A stretch of 64,000 bases of DNA from Gossypium raimondii (taxonomy: Eukaryota; Streptophyta; Magnoliopsida; Malvales; Malvaceae). The notes below the pieces were generated by a model, which was not told the origin of the DNA, did no database searches, and worked only from the letters and a program-made list of their open reading frames with translations. Both the position numbers and the translations under genes were made by a program. Shown here piece after piece: positions 21,839 to 32,860 of the stretch; position 1 is the first letter of the stretch; the number at the start of each line of letters is the position of its first letter. The DNA lies in NCBI RefSeq assembly GCF_025698545.1, contig NC_068571.1, positions 49,509,733 through 49,573,732 on the forward strand, in the 5' to 3' direction.

Positions 21839-22517
21839 ACGAGGGTTTTGGCTCCAGATTTAGTGCCAGATCTACGGAAGATATGGTCACTTAACACAAT
21901 GCTATTATTATTACTTTGATCAAGAGTACGATGGCTTCTCCGCTTTGACAGTGGCCTCGGTGTCGTCTGGCTATGCTGGCCAAGGACTGCGCGATGTTCG
22001 TTTTGGCAAACCTGAGTGGTGGTCATCCGCACATGGTGGTCCGCTCTCGTTCGGTGGATCTGAGCAGCCCATCGGCCCTTTGGAGACGTCCCTAGTGGCG
22101 TTTCCTTCTGGTCTTTCCTGGGGATAGATGCCAAGACAATTTCCTCTACCTCATTATCACGCGACTAAGCTTTCTAACCCTTTCAATTTTACTAATACTG
22201 CTACTGCAGGTCATGAAGATGGGACCACTTTTATGCCGCTTGGATCGGGTTCTAGGTATGGGTCACATAACGTTGGTAATCCTTTTGGGCCGAGCGATAT
22301 GGGTCATCAATTCGACCTGCGTGTTTTTGGTCCTTCTAGCTGGTCTAGGCCTCAAGTTTCAAGCCATAGTCTTGGGCCATATAGTAGGTCCGGCAATACA
22401 AGTTATAATGGTGGCCATATTAATAAGCTGAATGGTCAGCCTAATAGGCCAAATGCAAATCTAGTTGGGCTTGAGCCCACTAGTAATAATGTTGTCCAAA
22501 ATCAAGGTGTGCCATGA
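21839..22517 (+). pseudogene. Copia Gag, C-terminal part with zinc knuckle
   Basis: Continues the Gag after the inserted LTR: the sequence CQIYGRYGHLTQCY is a CCHC zinc knuckle whose second Cys is Tyr. Then a Gly/Ser/Pro-rich tail in shifted frames, including an open stretch at 22128-22517 (PLGSGSRYGSHNVGNPFGPS). The rich tail is usual for copia Gag. Confidence 0.75.
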
Positions 22518-22670
22518 CGAACTAAACTGAGGGCTCGTGTTCATGATTGTGACGCTTCACCGTACGTGGGGTTGTTGCGTATTCTTGATTTTAATGTTTC
22601 TAATTTTTTGACTACCTAGGGATCCAACTCCAATACAACTCACTATGGGTCTAACTTTGATAATGACTCT

Positions 22671-23051
22671 TATGTTCCTATGCTTGTAGGGACCACATCT
22701 TGGTGTCCTAATTCAGGGGCTACACACCATGTCTGTTGTGAGGCCACTGCTTTGCATGAGTCCACACCTTACTCAGGTACATCTTCTCTTCTCATGGGTG
22801 ATGGGTCTCTTACGAAAATATCATGTATTAGGAATTCTATTTTATCTACAACAAGTAAGATGCTTCATCTGTCTAATGTCTTGTGTGTTCCGAATATACG
22901 GAAGATTCTGTTATCTATCTCTCAGTTTGCTAAGGACAATAATGTATTTTTTAAATTTCATCCATCTTATTGTATTGTTAAGGACATCCAAACTCAGAAA
23001 ATTTTGCTACGGGGCCATACTCGTGACGGGCTCTACTATTTTCTCCAGTAA
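22671..23051 (+). pseudogene. Copia protease remnant
   Basis: TSWCPNSGATHHV corresponds to the aspartic protease active site, normally DSGA; here the catalytic Asp is Asn (codon AAT at 22710-22712). It is followed by LLMGDGSLTKIS and VLCVPNIRKILLSISQFAKD, the flap and C-terminal parts of the copia protease domain. The frame ends with a stop at 23049. Confidence 0.85.
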
Positions 23052-23077
23052 CTCCGGCTTCGACATTTTATGCTCCT

Positions 23078-23968
23078 TTGGTCTACAACACTAAATTTCA
23101 ACTGCATACTGATAGTGATGATGTTTTTATCCTATGGCACTGCAGACTTGGTCATCTATCTGCCTCCACAGTTAAACTTGTTCTTGATAAGTGTAAAATT
23201 GTTTCAAATAAAAAGTGCCTTGATAATGTTTGTATTGGATGTCAAAAGGGGAAATCTCATAAACTGCTCTTTTCACATTCTACTACTAAGTATAAATATT
23301 TGTTTGAATTGGTTGTCTCTGACTTATAAGAACCAGCATCAGTTGTATGTGGTTCTAACATGTACTATGTGTAGTTCATTAACATGTGTAGTCGGTTTAC
23401 GTGGATTTTTCTTGTCCAAAGTAAGTCTCAAGCAGTTGAGTGCTTTCTTCAGTTTAAGAAAATGGTCAAGACTCAGTTTGGGAAAGATATTAAGAATTTT
23501 CAAAGTGATTGGAGAGGAGAATATCGTGCTTTCACATCGGTGTTGACTAGTCTTGGGATACTTCACCGTTTATCCTGCCCGCATACATCTGAACAGAACG
23601 GAGTTACTGAGCGGAAGCATAAGCACATTGTTGAGACTGGTCTTACTCTCTTAGCTCAATCTAATCTGCCTATGGACTACTGGGGTTATGCCTTTAGTAA
23701 TGCTGTTCATCTCATAAATCGTCTCCCTACTTCAGTTCTGGAAGGGAAGTCTCCATATCAGGTTCTTCATGGTCGTGAGCCGACATATGATCACCTAAGG
23801 GTGTTTAGGTGTTGTCATTTTCCCTATCTACGACCGTTTACACATCACAAGTTGGATGTGTGGTCTCAGCTATGTACGTTTTTGGGGTACAGTTCTCAAC
23901 ATAAAGGTTATAATTGTCTTACACTGAATGGTAATATCATTGTTTCTCATCATGTTGTTTTTTTATGA
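23078..23968 (+). pseudogene. Copia integrase (zinc-binding domain plus catalytic core)
   Basis: The first frame (23078-23329) has WHCRLGHLSAS..C..CQKGKSHKL, the HHCC zinc-binding domain. After a stop in SDL(stop)EPAS, the core continues at 23384-23968: FQSDWRGEYRAF holds the second Asp and QNGVTERKHKHIVE the catalytic Glu; the first Asp is in SDL. Then YWGYAFSNAVHLINRLP and FLGYSSQHKGYNCL, the usual end of the core. Stops lie at about 23327 and 23372. Confidence 0.88.
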
Positions 23969-23978
23969 ATGACGGTTC

Positions 23979-25850
23979 TTGTTCTCATCACCTATCATAG
24001 ACAGTGGTAAAACTAGTCCTAAAGTTTCTACATATGTTCTTATTGTCCAGTCTGATTTCCATTCTCCTGCTCTAACGGTCGCAGGGACTACTGGCCCTTC
24101 ATCTTTTCCTCCTGGTATTCTTATGCAGTCCACAACGGGTGATTCAATGGATGAGTTGAGGTCTGCTCATGGAGAATCCCGACTCTCAACCTCGACAGTT
24201 GCGGGTAGTTCGTCTACTCTGGACATAGTTCCTTCTGTTTCAACGTCTATTCCATTGGGCAACACTCATACTATGGTTACTAGGTCTAAGGCTGGGATTT
24301 TTAAGCCCAAGGCCCTATCTGTTGATGCTATTGACTATGAGCCTCGCACGGTTGAAGAAGCTCTTGTAAATCTAGAATGGCGACCAGTGGTTCAAGCTGA
24401 GTTTGATGCTCTTATGGCAAACTCCACTTGGGAACTTGCCTCTCTCCCTTAATGACGAAAAATAATTGGGTGTAAGAGGCTCTTTAAGGTAAAGAAAAAT
24501 TCTGATGGGACTATTTCTCGACGTAAGGATCGGTTGGTCGCAAAGGGGTGCTCACAAGTTTCTGGTTATGATTTTAAAGAAACATTCAGTCCCGTGGTCA
24601 AACCGACTACTATTTGAACCATACTATCAGTTGCTGTCTCTCGTGGTTAGCAACTTCGCTAGGTCGATGTTAATAATTCTTTTTTGAATGATGATCTCTC
24701 TGACGAAGTATTCATGCAACAACCTCCAGGGTATGTTCAGTTTGGTCCAAATGGTGAAAACTTGGTGTGTCGTCTGACGAAGGCGGTATATGGGTTGAGG
24801 CAAGCTCCCCGTGCTTGGTTTGATGAATTGAAAAGGTATCTTGTTTCTATTGGTTTTTTTTGCGTCTAAATTTGATACATCTTTTTTTTGTTCGCGTAAC
24901 GTCTTAATCAATCATTTATGTTCTTGTTTATGTGGATGATATTATTATAACATGAAGTGTGGATAATAGTATAATTAGCTTTGTTAAGCTTTTAGATAAA
25001 TAGTTTTCTTTGAAGGATATGGGAGACCTTCACTACTTTTTAGGCATTGAAGTCACTCGATCCTCCATTGGAAATATTATTTTATGCCAACGCAAGTACA
25101 TTAAGGATATTCTTGACAGAAGTTCTTTGACCTCTGCAAAAAGTGTCTACATACCAAAGGTTACTTCATCGACGTTGTCCAAAGATGAGGGTACTCGTCT
25201 TGCTGATCCTACGGAATATCGTAGTCTGACTGGTGCTCTTCAATATGTGGTCCTAACTCAACCGAATATTACTTATACTGTGAATCGTGTGTGTTAGTTT
25301 ATGCATGCACCCACTACAGTACATTTGGTGGCTTTGAAACGAATTTTACGGTATTTACATGGTACTATTGATCATGGGTTGATTTTTCATCCGTCTGATA
25401 GACTATCCCTCGTTGGATATGCTGATGCCAACTGGGGATTGGATTTTGATGATTGTCACTCCACGACAGGATATTGTGTGTATTTTTGAAGTACGCCTGT
25501 TTCGTGGTACTCGAAAAAGTAACAAGTTATTTCCCGGTCCACAGCTAAAGCTGAATATCGAAGTTTGGCTGCAGCCACCAGTGATGTTACGTGTTTAGTC
25601 TCTTGCTAATAGAGTTATAAGTTCCTTCTATTGATTCGCCTGATATTTGGTGTGACAATTCTGGTATGGTAGCTGTTGCTGCTAACCCGGTCTTACATTT
25701 CAAGTTGAAACATGTTGAGCTTGACCTATTTTTTGTCCGTGAAAATGTAGCTGAAGGGTCACTCGTTGTTGGCGAGGTGCCCGCTTGTGATTAGGTTGCT
25801 GATATTTTTACGAAGCCCTCTCTATTTTGTTGATTACTCGATTTCGTCAT
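23979..25850 (+). pseudogene. Copia reverse transcriptase and RNase H
   Basis: Pieces in order: linker with MVTRSKAGIFKPKAL and ALVNLEWRPVVQAEFDALM; RRKDRLVAKGCSQVSGYDFKE; LSDEVFMQQPPGYVQFG and YGLRQAPRAWFDELK (RVT_2); VYVDDI with the YVDD active site at about 24932; LKDMGDLHYFLGIEVTRS; LVGYADANWGLDFDD and TTGYCVYF; then RNase H pieces IWCDNSGMVAVAANPVLH and VADIFTKP just before the purine tract. At least eight stops and several frameshifts, many at Trp codons. Confidence 0.88.
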
Positions 25851-25886
25851 TTGCTTCGGGGTTTACCTATTGAGAAGTTGGATGAA

Positions 25887-26103
25887 TGTTAAGTATAGGA
25901 TAAGATAGGTTGTTAAGCAATTTGTTATACAAATTAATAGTTTGTTAGTAGAGTTTGTTAATAGCAGTTAGTCTTCTTTTTGTATATAAAACTTACTAAT
26001 GTACTGATCAAATCAACCAAGAATATCAGAATATTCATTTGTTTCATTCACATTTATTTTGTATTTCTCCTTTTGAATTTCTTCATTTCTGTGCTTACTA
26101 ACA
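25887..26103 (+). repeat. Right LTR of the copia element
   Basis: Starts TGTTAAGTATAGGATAAG, ends CTTACTAACA, 217 bp as in the left copy with scattered substitutions, implying an old insertion. Confidence 0.9.
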
Positions 26104-27400
26104 CAAGACCTGATCTGGCTGCATCTTTGGGGTTTTGGGGAAAGCCAAAGGCAGCTCCACTATCAATGGACCGGAATAGTTGAACATTCTATGTTTCTTG
26201 ATCTTCAGGGAGAGTCACTAGAGATGGAGGAATGAATATAACATGCAATTCTCATAATGGAACAAGCAAGTCTTTCTCCCTTTGCTTCCTCCACCCCTGC
26301 TCAAAATTTAACAATACGTCCCACGCAATAGGTCTTTCCGATCGACGATAAATATCATGCCAAGGCTCCATTGGCCCTCCTTTCACAATAGAGGCATCGT
26401 AGAAACAAGGTTGACGAAAATCATCATGATGGATTGTGCCTAAAGTCCTGAAAATGGGATAAGGAGTGTCATATCTCCCATCTGTAAGGTCAATGCCACC
26501 GATGAAGCTCATAATCCTCCTTTTTTATTCTCTATCAAGCAATTCACCATCCACGACAACAACCTTTTGGTGATGAGTGAACATGGTAGATATCTCTATG
26601 TCTTGAATAATGCTATGCAAATTATCAGGGTTCCTTAGACATAAAACACAAGGAACTTCACAGTCATGGAAATACTATCTCATATCCTCATCATGAGTAG
26701 CCATCACTCTGTCTTTCTTAAGCAACCCAATAGAAGTTCTATCATCCTAGACGAGAATTAATACGCGAACACCTTCATTCGTTTTCTTTTTAAGAAGCTC
26801 GCCAAGTGTCAAATCACCATGTTTCAGCCTCTTCGAGTCTCTTATCATGGTCATTTTAGCATACATTGACCACCCAACAATGTAAATAAGATGTCTTGCA
26901 TTAGAAATGGCAGTGAAGATGTCCTTCTAGCATTGATGCAGTTTGTAAACTTACATCGGTAAGAGGGATGGTACCGGAAATGAACTTGTCATCAACATGA
27001 CCATCTTGGTAAAGGGTAACCTTGCAAACCTTCTCTTTGACTGAAGAATGTATATGGGACTCCTTGAAACTGTATATGGGACTCCTTTTAGCAATTGTTG
27101 GACAGGAACGTAAGCTCTTCCAATCAGGGTGGCCCCTATGGGATCATTTTGTTTGATAGAAAAAGCAACACTGGAAACCATATGAGCACAATATATGTGA
27201 AACAACTCGTGTCGTTGTGGGTTAGAGCATTCATTTTCTAGAAGCTTGGTTCTACCAACTCGGGTGTCTTCTAAATCAATGGTGACATACAGTTTGGAAA
27301 TTCCTTTCCCAACTCCTGCTCTATCTTCAATGTTATGCAATAACTTTTGGAAAGAGAAATACCATTTAATAATGTTATGCATAACTTGAACTTCAAGTTA
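26104..27400 (-). pseudogene. Phospholipase D, alpha type, 5' part of a split pseudogene
   Basis: Read on the minus strand: KLLHNIEDRAGVGKGISKLY and IDLEDTRVGRTKLLENE (C2 domain), FHIYCAHMVSS and GATLIGRAYVPVQQLL; then the frame jumps to GVPYT, losing the last part of the C2 domain, with GGAGTCCCATATAC duplicated at the join (about 27060-27095). Next come [41 protein letters not shown] (first HKD motif, intact), [26 protein letters not shown] and [15 protein letters not shown], up to [16 protein letters not shown]. At least six in-frame stops, several replacing Trp (LV-stop-DDRTS, ET-stop-NVQ). The N-terminal start is missing. Continues at 17888 beyond the copia element. Confidence 0.9.
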
Positions 27401-28610
27401 ACTGTTGTTAACAACAAAGAAAATAAACATAAATGAAATATTATATCCTAGGCTCAACTCAAAATGCAGAATCTGTCCAAAAGATTTCATTTTTTCCCTT
27501 AACAATTCTAAGAAAAAAAATTAAATATTGAAAAGCAGGAAGATTTCCTGAGATATAAGGACATCTTGTCTTGATTGTCAAGAAACAACTGAAATTCTGA
27601 TCCATCATCTTTAAAATCAGGAAAAGGTAAGATAAATTCATTATCCTACATAGTCTTTAAAAGAATTGAAGTGTTAAAGTATTGTCCTGATTCTTGGAGT
27701 GCGAGCAACATCTCTTTTAAGGTGTAGTTGCTAGCTATATTACTTGGATTCGGCTATGAGTGTTTGATATAATAATGTATCTGATACGGGTATGATTAGA
27801 TCCTTTTTTAAAGTTTTTTCATATATTTGGAGAATCCTTGGTGGTCATATCTCCATACTCGTGTAGGACAAGAAAAATGAAGAGTATGGTAGGAAGAGTT
27901 GTAGAGACATCTTTTGAGTTGAAGAAAGAAGGCTTACTTGCTCTTGCTAGGCTAGAGTTTGATGACAAGAATGACAACAGAAGGGGCTTTCTTACAGTAA
28001 GTGAAGCCTTCTCTACTGATCTTCCTATAGCATCTTTGTTGTTCATCATTTATTACAAAGTGAAAGTTATACGCATACGAGAAACAATGTTATTCCGACT
28101 TCTTTTTCTCCAAATATCGGTGTTTAGTACATATGATTCTCTAAATACTTGAAAATATTTAGAAATTATGAAACATAATCGTATTGAAAACACATGCATA
28201 TAAAATATTTACGCGTGAGACCGAGGAACTAATAATTTATATCTTAAGCATATAAATCTCCAATGAAGATGAGATTCAATTCTATGGCGTATAACTAGAA
28301 ATAAATAAGAATAAGAAAATGAAAAACAAACTGGCTATCATTAATATTGTTCTAGCTGTTACGATCGATTTACCAAGTCTTTAATAAAGACGATGATATG
28401 TTATCCGGACTCAAAGCCTTGAATAAGTGGCGGTGACTGGTCATAAATATACCTGGCAGAAAGCATGCAGCAACCTGATCCAGAAAGCAGTGCAATGCTT
28501 TAGCAGGTAAACTTAATTCGTTTGGAACCTAGCCAATGTTACTCCAGCAAATTGATTTTATTTGCAAATATCTGCTGCTGATGTTAGCACGTAAACAAGT
28601 GGATAGGTTG
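27401..28610. other. Spacer upstream of the phospholipase pseudogene
   Basis: No recognised gene. A 104-codon plus frame at 27838-28152 has ordinary composition (ELKKEGLLALARLEFDDKND) but no family that I know, and a 76-codon frame opposes it. It could be a gene fragment; I assign no product. Confidence 0.4.
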
Positions 28611-28895
28611 TATTTTTTTTTGAAAAGTCAAAATAGAAATTTTATTTCTTCAGCAAAACTACAAACTCAAATGAAACAGACAAAGCTCGCCTTTGACTCA
28701 CTGCAAAACCAGAACCAGAACAGAAGTAGGAGGAAACCAGATCCGAAAGACTCTATTAACTAGCCCCTAATCCATGTCTCAGATCCACGCCTACCCACAC
28801 CCAACTTAGCGACACAGTCCGCCTCACAATTAACAGTTCTAGGCACAGCTCTAAGCACCCAAAACCCGTCAACTGGTATGAGATCGGCTATATTT
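28611..28895 (-). pseudogene. LINE 3' end with RNase H tail and poly(A)
   Basis: On the minus strand the sequence encodes NCEADCVAKLGVGRRGSETW, the C-terminal RNase H signature of plant L1-type LINEs or RNase H-like genes, followed by a stop, an untranslated tail and a poly(A) run (T-run at 28613-28621). The absence of anything upstream fits 5' truncation during insertion. Confidence 0.7.
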
Positions 28896-29639
28896 TTGCA
28901 GACATTACCGGAATACTTCAATTTTTTTTTCTAAAATAGAAGTATTAATGACTCATTTGGTTATTCATATAATAACATAGAAAAAAGCTTATTTATTACA
29001 ACATAAAATAAAAATAATAATTAGTGTTAATTTAAAGCTGAATTAGAAAGATAAATAAAATCTTTGCAAAAATAAAACCTCTTCAAAATAAGCTAAAAAT
29101 TTCTTCCACTTTTCTCATAATAAACCATGTGATGATTGATTGAAATTAGGTTTTGCTAATTTATATACTAAAATATGACGAAAAATAATATTTCTGCTAA
29201 ATGTAATGTAAATACGTATTTGAATAATATATATATTATAACTAATTTAGTTTTCTTACCTTCTTGGATCAACTGATTCAAATCCATCTTCCATTTTCTT
29301 CTCTTCATATATTTTTACAACTGCTAAGTCGAAACTTTATCTCCCAATGCATAATAATTTGTACTTTTACAAAGGAAATGTGAATATTTACAAGCAACCG
29401 TGTCCGGATGCCTAACGCTCACTCGATCTCGGCATCACTAATGCACTAATAAGAAGTTAGAAATCTTAAAAGAAATTAGGTTATTTGTTTAAGTCTAATA
29501 GGATGATATGGTTACATTGTTTTAAAATCATTGAGGGTTATGTTCATGGGAGCTTAATTATTTTTTAAAGAACTTTTGAAGTATCATTTGTTAAGATTTA
29601 ACAAAATTGTTCAACGGATCAGTATTATTTTTGGAAGAG
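28896..29639. other. AT-rich spacer
   Basis: No gene, repeat pair or regulatory site seen. Confidence 0.4.
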
Positions 29640-30246
29640 ATTTTTATCTCTCAACTCTATGAGCGCCTGAAGAGGTGATCGGTTCGCAGAGTAAGAGAAT
29701 TTCATCAATTGGTCATGAAGGTGAGTCATGTATCATGCCCCGCGAGTGAGCAACACCTCATCAAGCTCGAACCCGAGCTAACACGAGAGAATTAAGCCAT
29801 GAGGTTCTTGGAGTGTCCTAGAAGACTCTAGAAGTCAGAACAAGGGTCTAAATCCATGTAGAACCATGTAAAATGTTCCAAAAGTTCTACAATACTCCAC
29901 CATTGTATAACTTTTAATGAGTTAGGTGGAAAGGTTCTAGAATTAGATCTTGACTGTCCATTAGGATTAATTGTAACTATTAGATCGAAAAGGGCTTGCC
30001 TATATAAGGAGGTACTCCCCCTGTTTGTATCCAAGCTATCTTTTATTTGAGAAATATACTTTCACATTCTCCAAGTTTTCTTGCATTCTTTACTTGTGCT
30101 ATTTAAGCTCATTTTTTCCGTTGCTTGTCTAGGCTAAGTGTGCCAAAGCCTCTCCCAAGGGAGGATTCAAAATTGACTTAGGCTCATGGGCGAGAAATTT
30201 GAGTCTAAGACCGCACGATTACTTGGATAAGTCTAAGCACGTGACA
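29640..30246 (+). repeat. LTR with core promoter and primer site, left end unresolved
   Basis: TATATAAGG at 30000-30008 is a clear TATA box; the block ends in GTGACA at 30246 and is followed after 2 nt by TGGTATTAGAG (30249-30259), one change from the initiator-Met tRNA primer site. This is the layout of an LTR plus start of an internal region. No partner LTR and no gag was found, so only the end is firm. Confidence 0.5.
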
Positions 30247-30596
30247 AGTGGTATTAGAGTTTATGTTTTTAGTACTGCGGTGGTTTTAATCACTGAATTT
30301 TGTCCTGTTCGAATTTCGTGTTTTAATTTTTTCCAAATTACGGGTTTGGGTAATTTGAGCTCGAAGTTTTTTTGGATCAATGGGTCTAAGGTTTGGGCTT
30401 GTCACATATGGGCCCAATCATTGGGCCTAATGATTGGGCCTGTTGTGATTGGACAATTGGGCTTTTACTTATCTAATTTTGGACTTGATTGGGCTTTAGC
30501 CCATTAGTGTTTTTGTTTTTTGTTTTTATGTTATATTAATTTTAAAATATAATAATAATAAAAGAAAATCAGAAAAAATACAAAAATTAACTAATT

Positions 30597-30740
30597 ACAT
30601 TTTGGTCTCCAACTTTCCTAAAATTACATTTTAACCCTAAATTTTCCTAAAATTACATTTGACCCTCTAACTTTTCCTAAAATTACATTTTAACCCTCTA
30701 AATTTTCCTAAAATTACATTTTGACCCTGAAAATTTTGCA
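30597..30740. repeat. 29-bp tandem repeat
   Basis: Five units of 28-31 bp, each ACATTTTnACCCTCTAAnTTTTCCTAAAATT, with small length changes. Confidence 0.85.
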
Positions 30741-31689
30741 TCCTCTACAATATGGTCTTTCTGGCAAACTACATCAGTTTGTAGCCGCCAGGCGCATTTC
30801 GCGCACCTACCCTCCGTTATTTTCGGCGGCCGGCCTAGGGTCATGATGGCCCTCCTCAACTGCTACCTGAAAACAAAGAGAAAAAGGAGTAATCAACAAC
30901 AATAAGAGGATGTTTTTCTTGCAAAAAATCGGCAGCCAGGAACAGAGGTAGAAAAAAGAAAAAAAGGGCTTCAAAAAAAGAAAAAAAATAGCTTTGTTAC
31001 CTTCGAATCGTCATGGCCGCTTCCCCCACCGCCACCGTGACCGTCATCGCCCCCACTGCCTTGCCACTTTCCATCCGCCATTATTAAAACCCGAGCAATC
31101 GCAACAACCAAAATATAAAAATAAAAAAATATAACTCACCTTTTAGGGGAAGACGCTGGCAAAAGGGAAAGGTCCGGCCGTGGCCCGAGCGATGAGCGAC
31201 GAACGGCGGTGGATGAGACGATTTGCAACATCTTCAGGTCCCCTGAAAAATAAACAAAACGGGAAGAGAAAAAAGAGGAAGAAAAGAGAAGAAAAAAAGA
31301 GAAAGAAGAGAGAAGAGAAAGAGGAGAAAAGATATGAGGGGTAAAACACCAACGACTGTCGCACCGCCGGGCAAATGAAGCGTCAGAAAAGAAAAAAATG
31401 GGCTAGGGTTTGAGTTGAAAGAAGAAGGAAAAAGAAAGAAAAAGAAAAAGAACAGTCGGTTCAACTTGACCCGTACCGTCGATCCAAACTACTGACCCGA
31501 ACCAGATCTGATTTGTTGCCAGCTGTAGACCCAATAACATACCAACCCAACAGCAGCCCAGCAACAACAATACCAGCAGACCCAACAACAAGCCCAACAG
31601 CCGCAGCCCAATCCAGTCAGCCCGTCCAGCAGCATACCAAATTGAAAAAAAAAAGTGAGAAAGGAGGCCCGATTTGCATTGTTTCAAGT
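30741..31689. other. GC-rich segment, probably LTR-derived
   Basis: Contains a GC-rich stretch (30780-31240), a purine-rich run (31250-31450) and a block of repeated GCCCAA-like words (31530-31620). GCCCAA words of this kind occur at the 5' end of the Tat/Ogre LTRs elsewhere in the window. The ORFs here are low-complexity shadows of the purine run. Confidence 0.4.
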
Positions 31690-32396
31690 CCATAACCTTA
31701 GGCTTTTGGTAAAATTTTAATCCATTGTAAATTTAGTCCATGTATTTAAAAGATACCCATTTTAATTAAATTAGCATTTTTAAATAACCTTTTTGAAATA
31801 TTATTATGTCTACTTTATTTATTATTTTTAAATTTAAATAATTTCAATACATAGGGCAACGAATCGGTTTGACATTAAGCCATTGATTTCACTGCTATGT
31901 TGGGTGTATATCATGGATTTTTGTTAAATGCGGAACGCCTTTCTAAAAATTGAGAAATTTAGAAATTCTCGTTTTTTTTATAAAATCTTTATTTTTGAAA
32001 TTACTGGTAAATTATCAAATTGCCTTTTAAAATATATAATGCAATAATATGTAATATATCAAAATTTTCATTTTTTCATCGGATTATGATTAAATATTAA
32101 ATTAAACTCGTATATTTGAAAATTAAAATAATGTGCGCTTAATGAGATACCGATTTTGGGCGTCACGAAGGTGCTAATACCTTTCTCGTGCATAACCGAC
32201 TCCCAAACTCCAATTTTCTCTGGATTTGATGCAGACCTAAAATCGACTTTTTTTTAAGAAAATTTTAAAAATAATTTTTTCTTTTAAAGAGAATTTAGTA
32301 GGTGTCCGATCGCACCTAGAAAAAAGATCAGTGACGACTCCTCTTTTTTAAACAGAATTGAGATTTTAGCGCTTGTAAAAATTTTAGGTCGCTACA
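31690..32396 (+). repeat. 3' part of a diverged Tat-type LTR
   Basis: Ends GGTCGCTACA and carries, in plus sense, the same ordered blocks as the Tat/Ogre LTRs: CCGATTTTGGGCG, hairpin AAGGT/ACCTT, ACCGACTCCCAAACTC, hairpin TAGGTG-TCCGATCG-CACCTA (32299-32318), GATCAG and TGACGACTCC (32332-32341). Sequence identity to the other LTRs is otherwise low. The left end is not resolved; a TG at 31524 is possible. Confidence 0.6.
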
Positions 32397-32860
32397 GTGG
32401 TGACGATGACAAACTAGTTCGACAAAGTGAGATAGTAAGAGGACAGCGTGGTTGAGAACCAAGGTGCTGCGAAGGGCAAGAAGGTTTTGTGAAAGGACTT
32501 CATGAAGGTCGTGGAGACCCAGACGGCCAAGATTGAGTCCGCTATGAGTGACGTCCTTATGAGGGTGGAGGATACTAGGATTCCCTTGATGAGATTAAGT
32601 TCGAGATTAGGCAAGTATGACAATGAAACAGTGCCTAAAGTTATGGTCATTGTTTTAGCCATAGAAAAAACGACAAAATTATCCTTGCATTCAAATGTGT
32701 CAACAACCTCTAATGGGGACAATATTAAGAGTTCGACCGACTACCTGATAGATGACACTTCAAAAACATCTCTGAAAGGAGTCTACCCTCAACACAGTGA
32801 AAAAGATAGAGTTTGCCAATTACCACGAATACTTGTTAATTTACATCATTGACAACTTAT
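32397..32860 (+). pseudogene. Start of a gypsy-like Gag, degenerate
   Basis: Just after the LTR, GTGGTGACGATGACAAACTA could be a diverged primer site. The following frame has a stop and then MKVVETQTAKIESAMSDV, an acidic, coiled-coil-like stretch that resembles the N-terminus of plant gypsy Gags. The resemblance is weak and the frame ends at 32852 without a capsid domain. Confidence 0.35.

Larger units (their letters stand above)
17889..26103 (+). mobile_element. Ty1/copia retrotransposon, degenerate, interrupting phospholipase D
   Basis: 217-bp LTRs at 17889-18105 and 25887-26103, a TGGTATCAG primer site directly after the left LTR, and the copia gene order gag, protease, integrase, reverse transcriptase, RNase H. 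Every domain carries stops or frameshifts. The gag is split by a 2.9-kb LTR (18923-21838). The flanking 5-mers (CTTGG on the left, CAAGA on the right) do not match, so no target duplication is seen; phospholipase coding sequence is missing at the same place. Confidence 0.93.

Noticed and set aside
27838..28152. 104-codon plus-strand frame
   Set aside because: Composition is ordinary but no homology, splice signals or promoter are evident; kept only as a note in the spacer entry.
31143..31464. Overlapping minus-strand frames rich in Phe, Leu and Ser
   Set aside because: They are translations of one purine-rich run (GAAAAAGAAGAG-type); all frames give low-complexity protein and no start context or family is visible.
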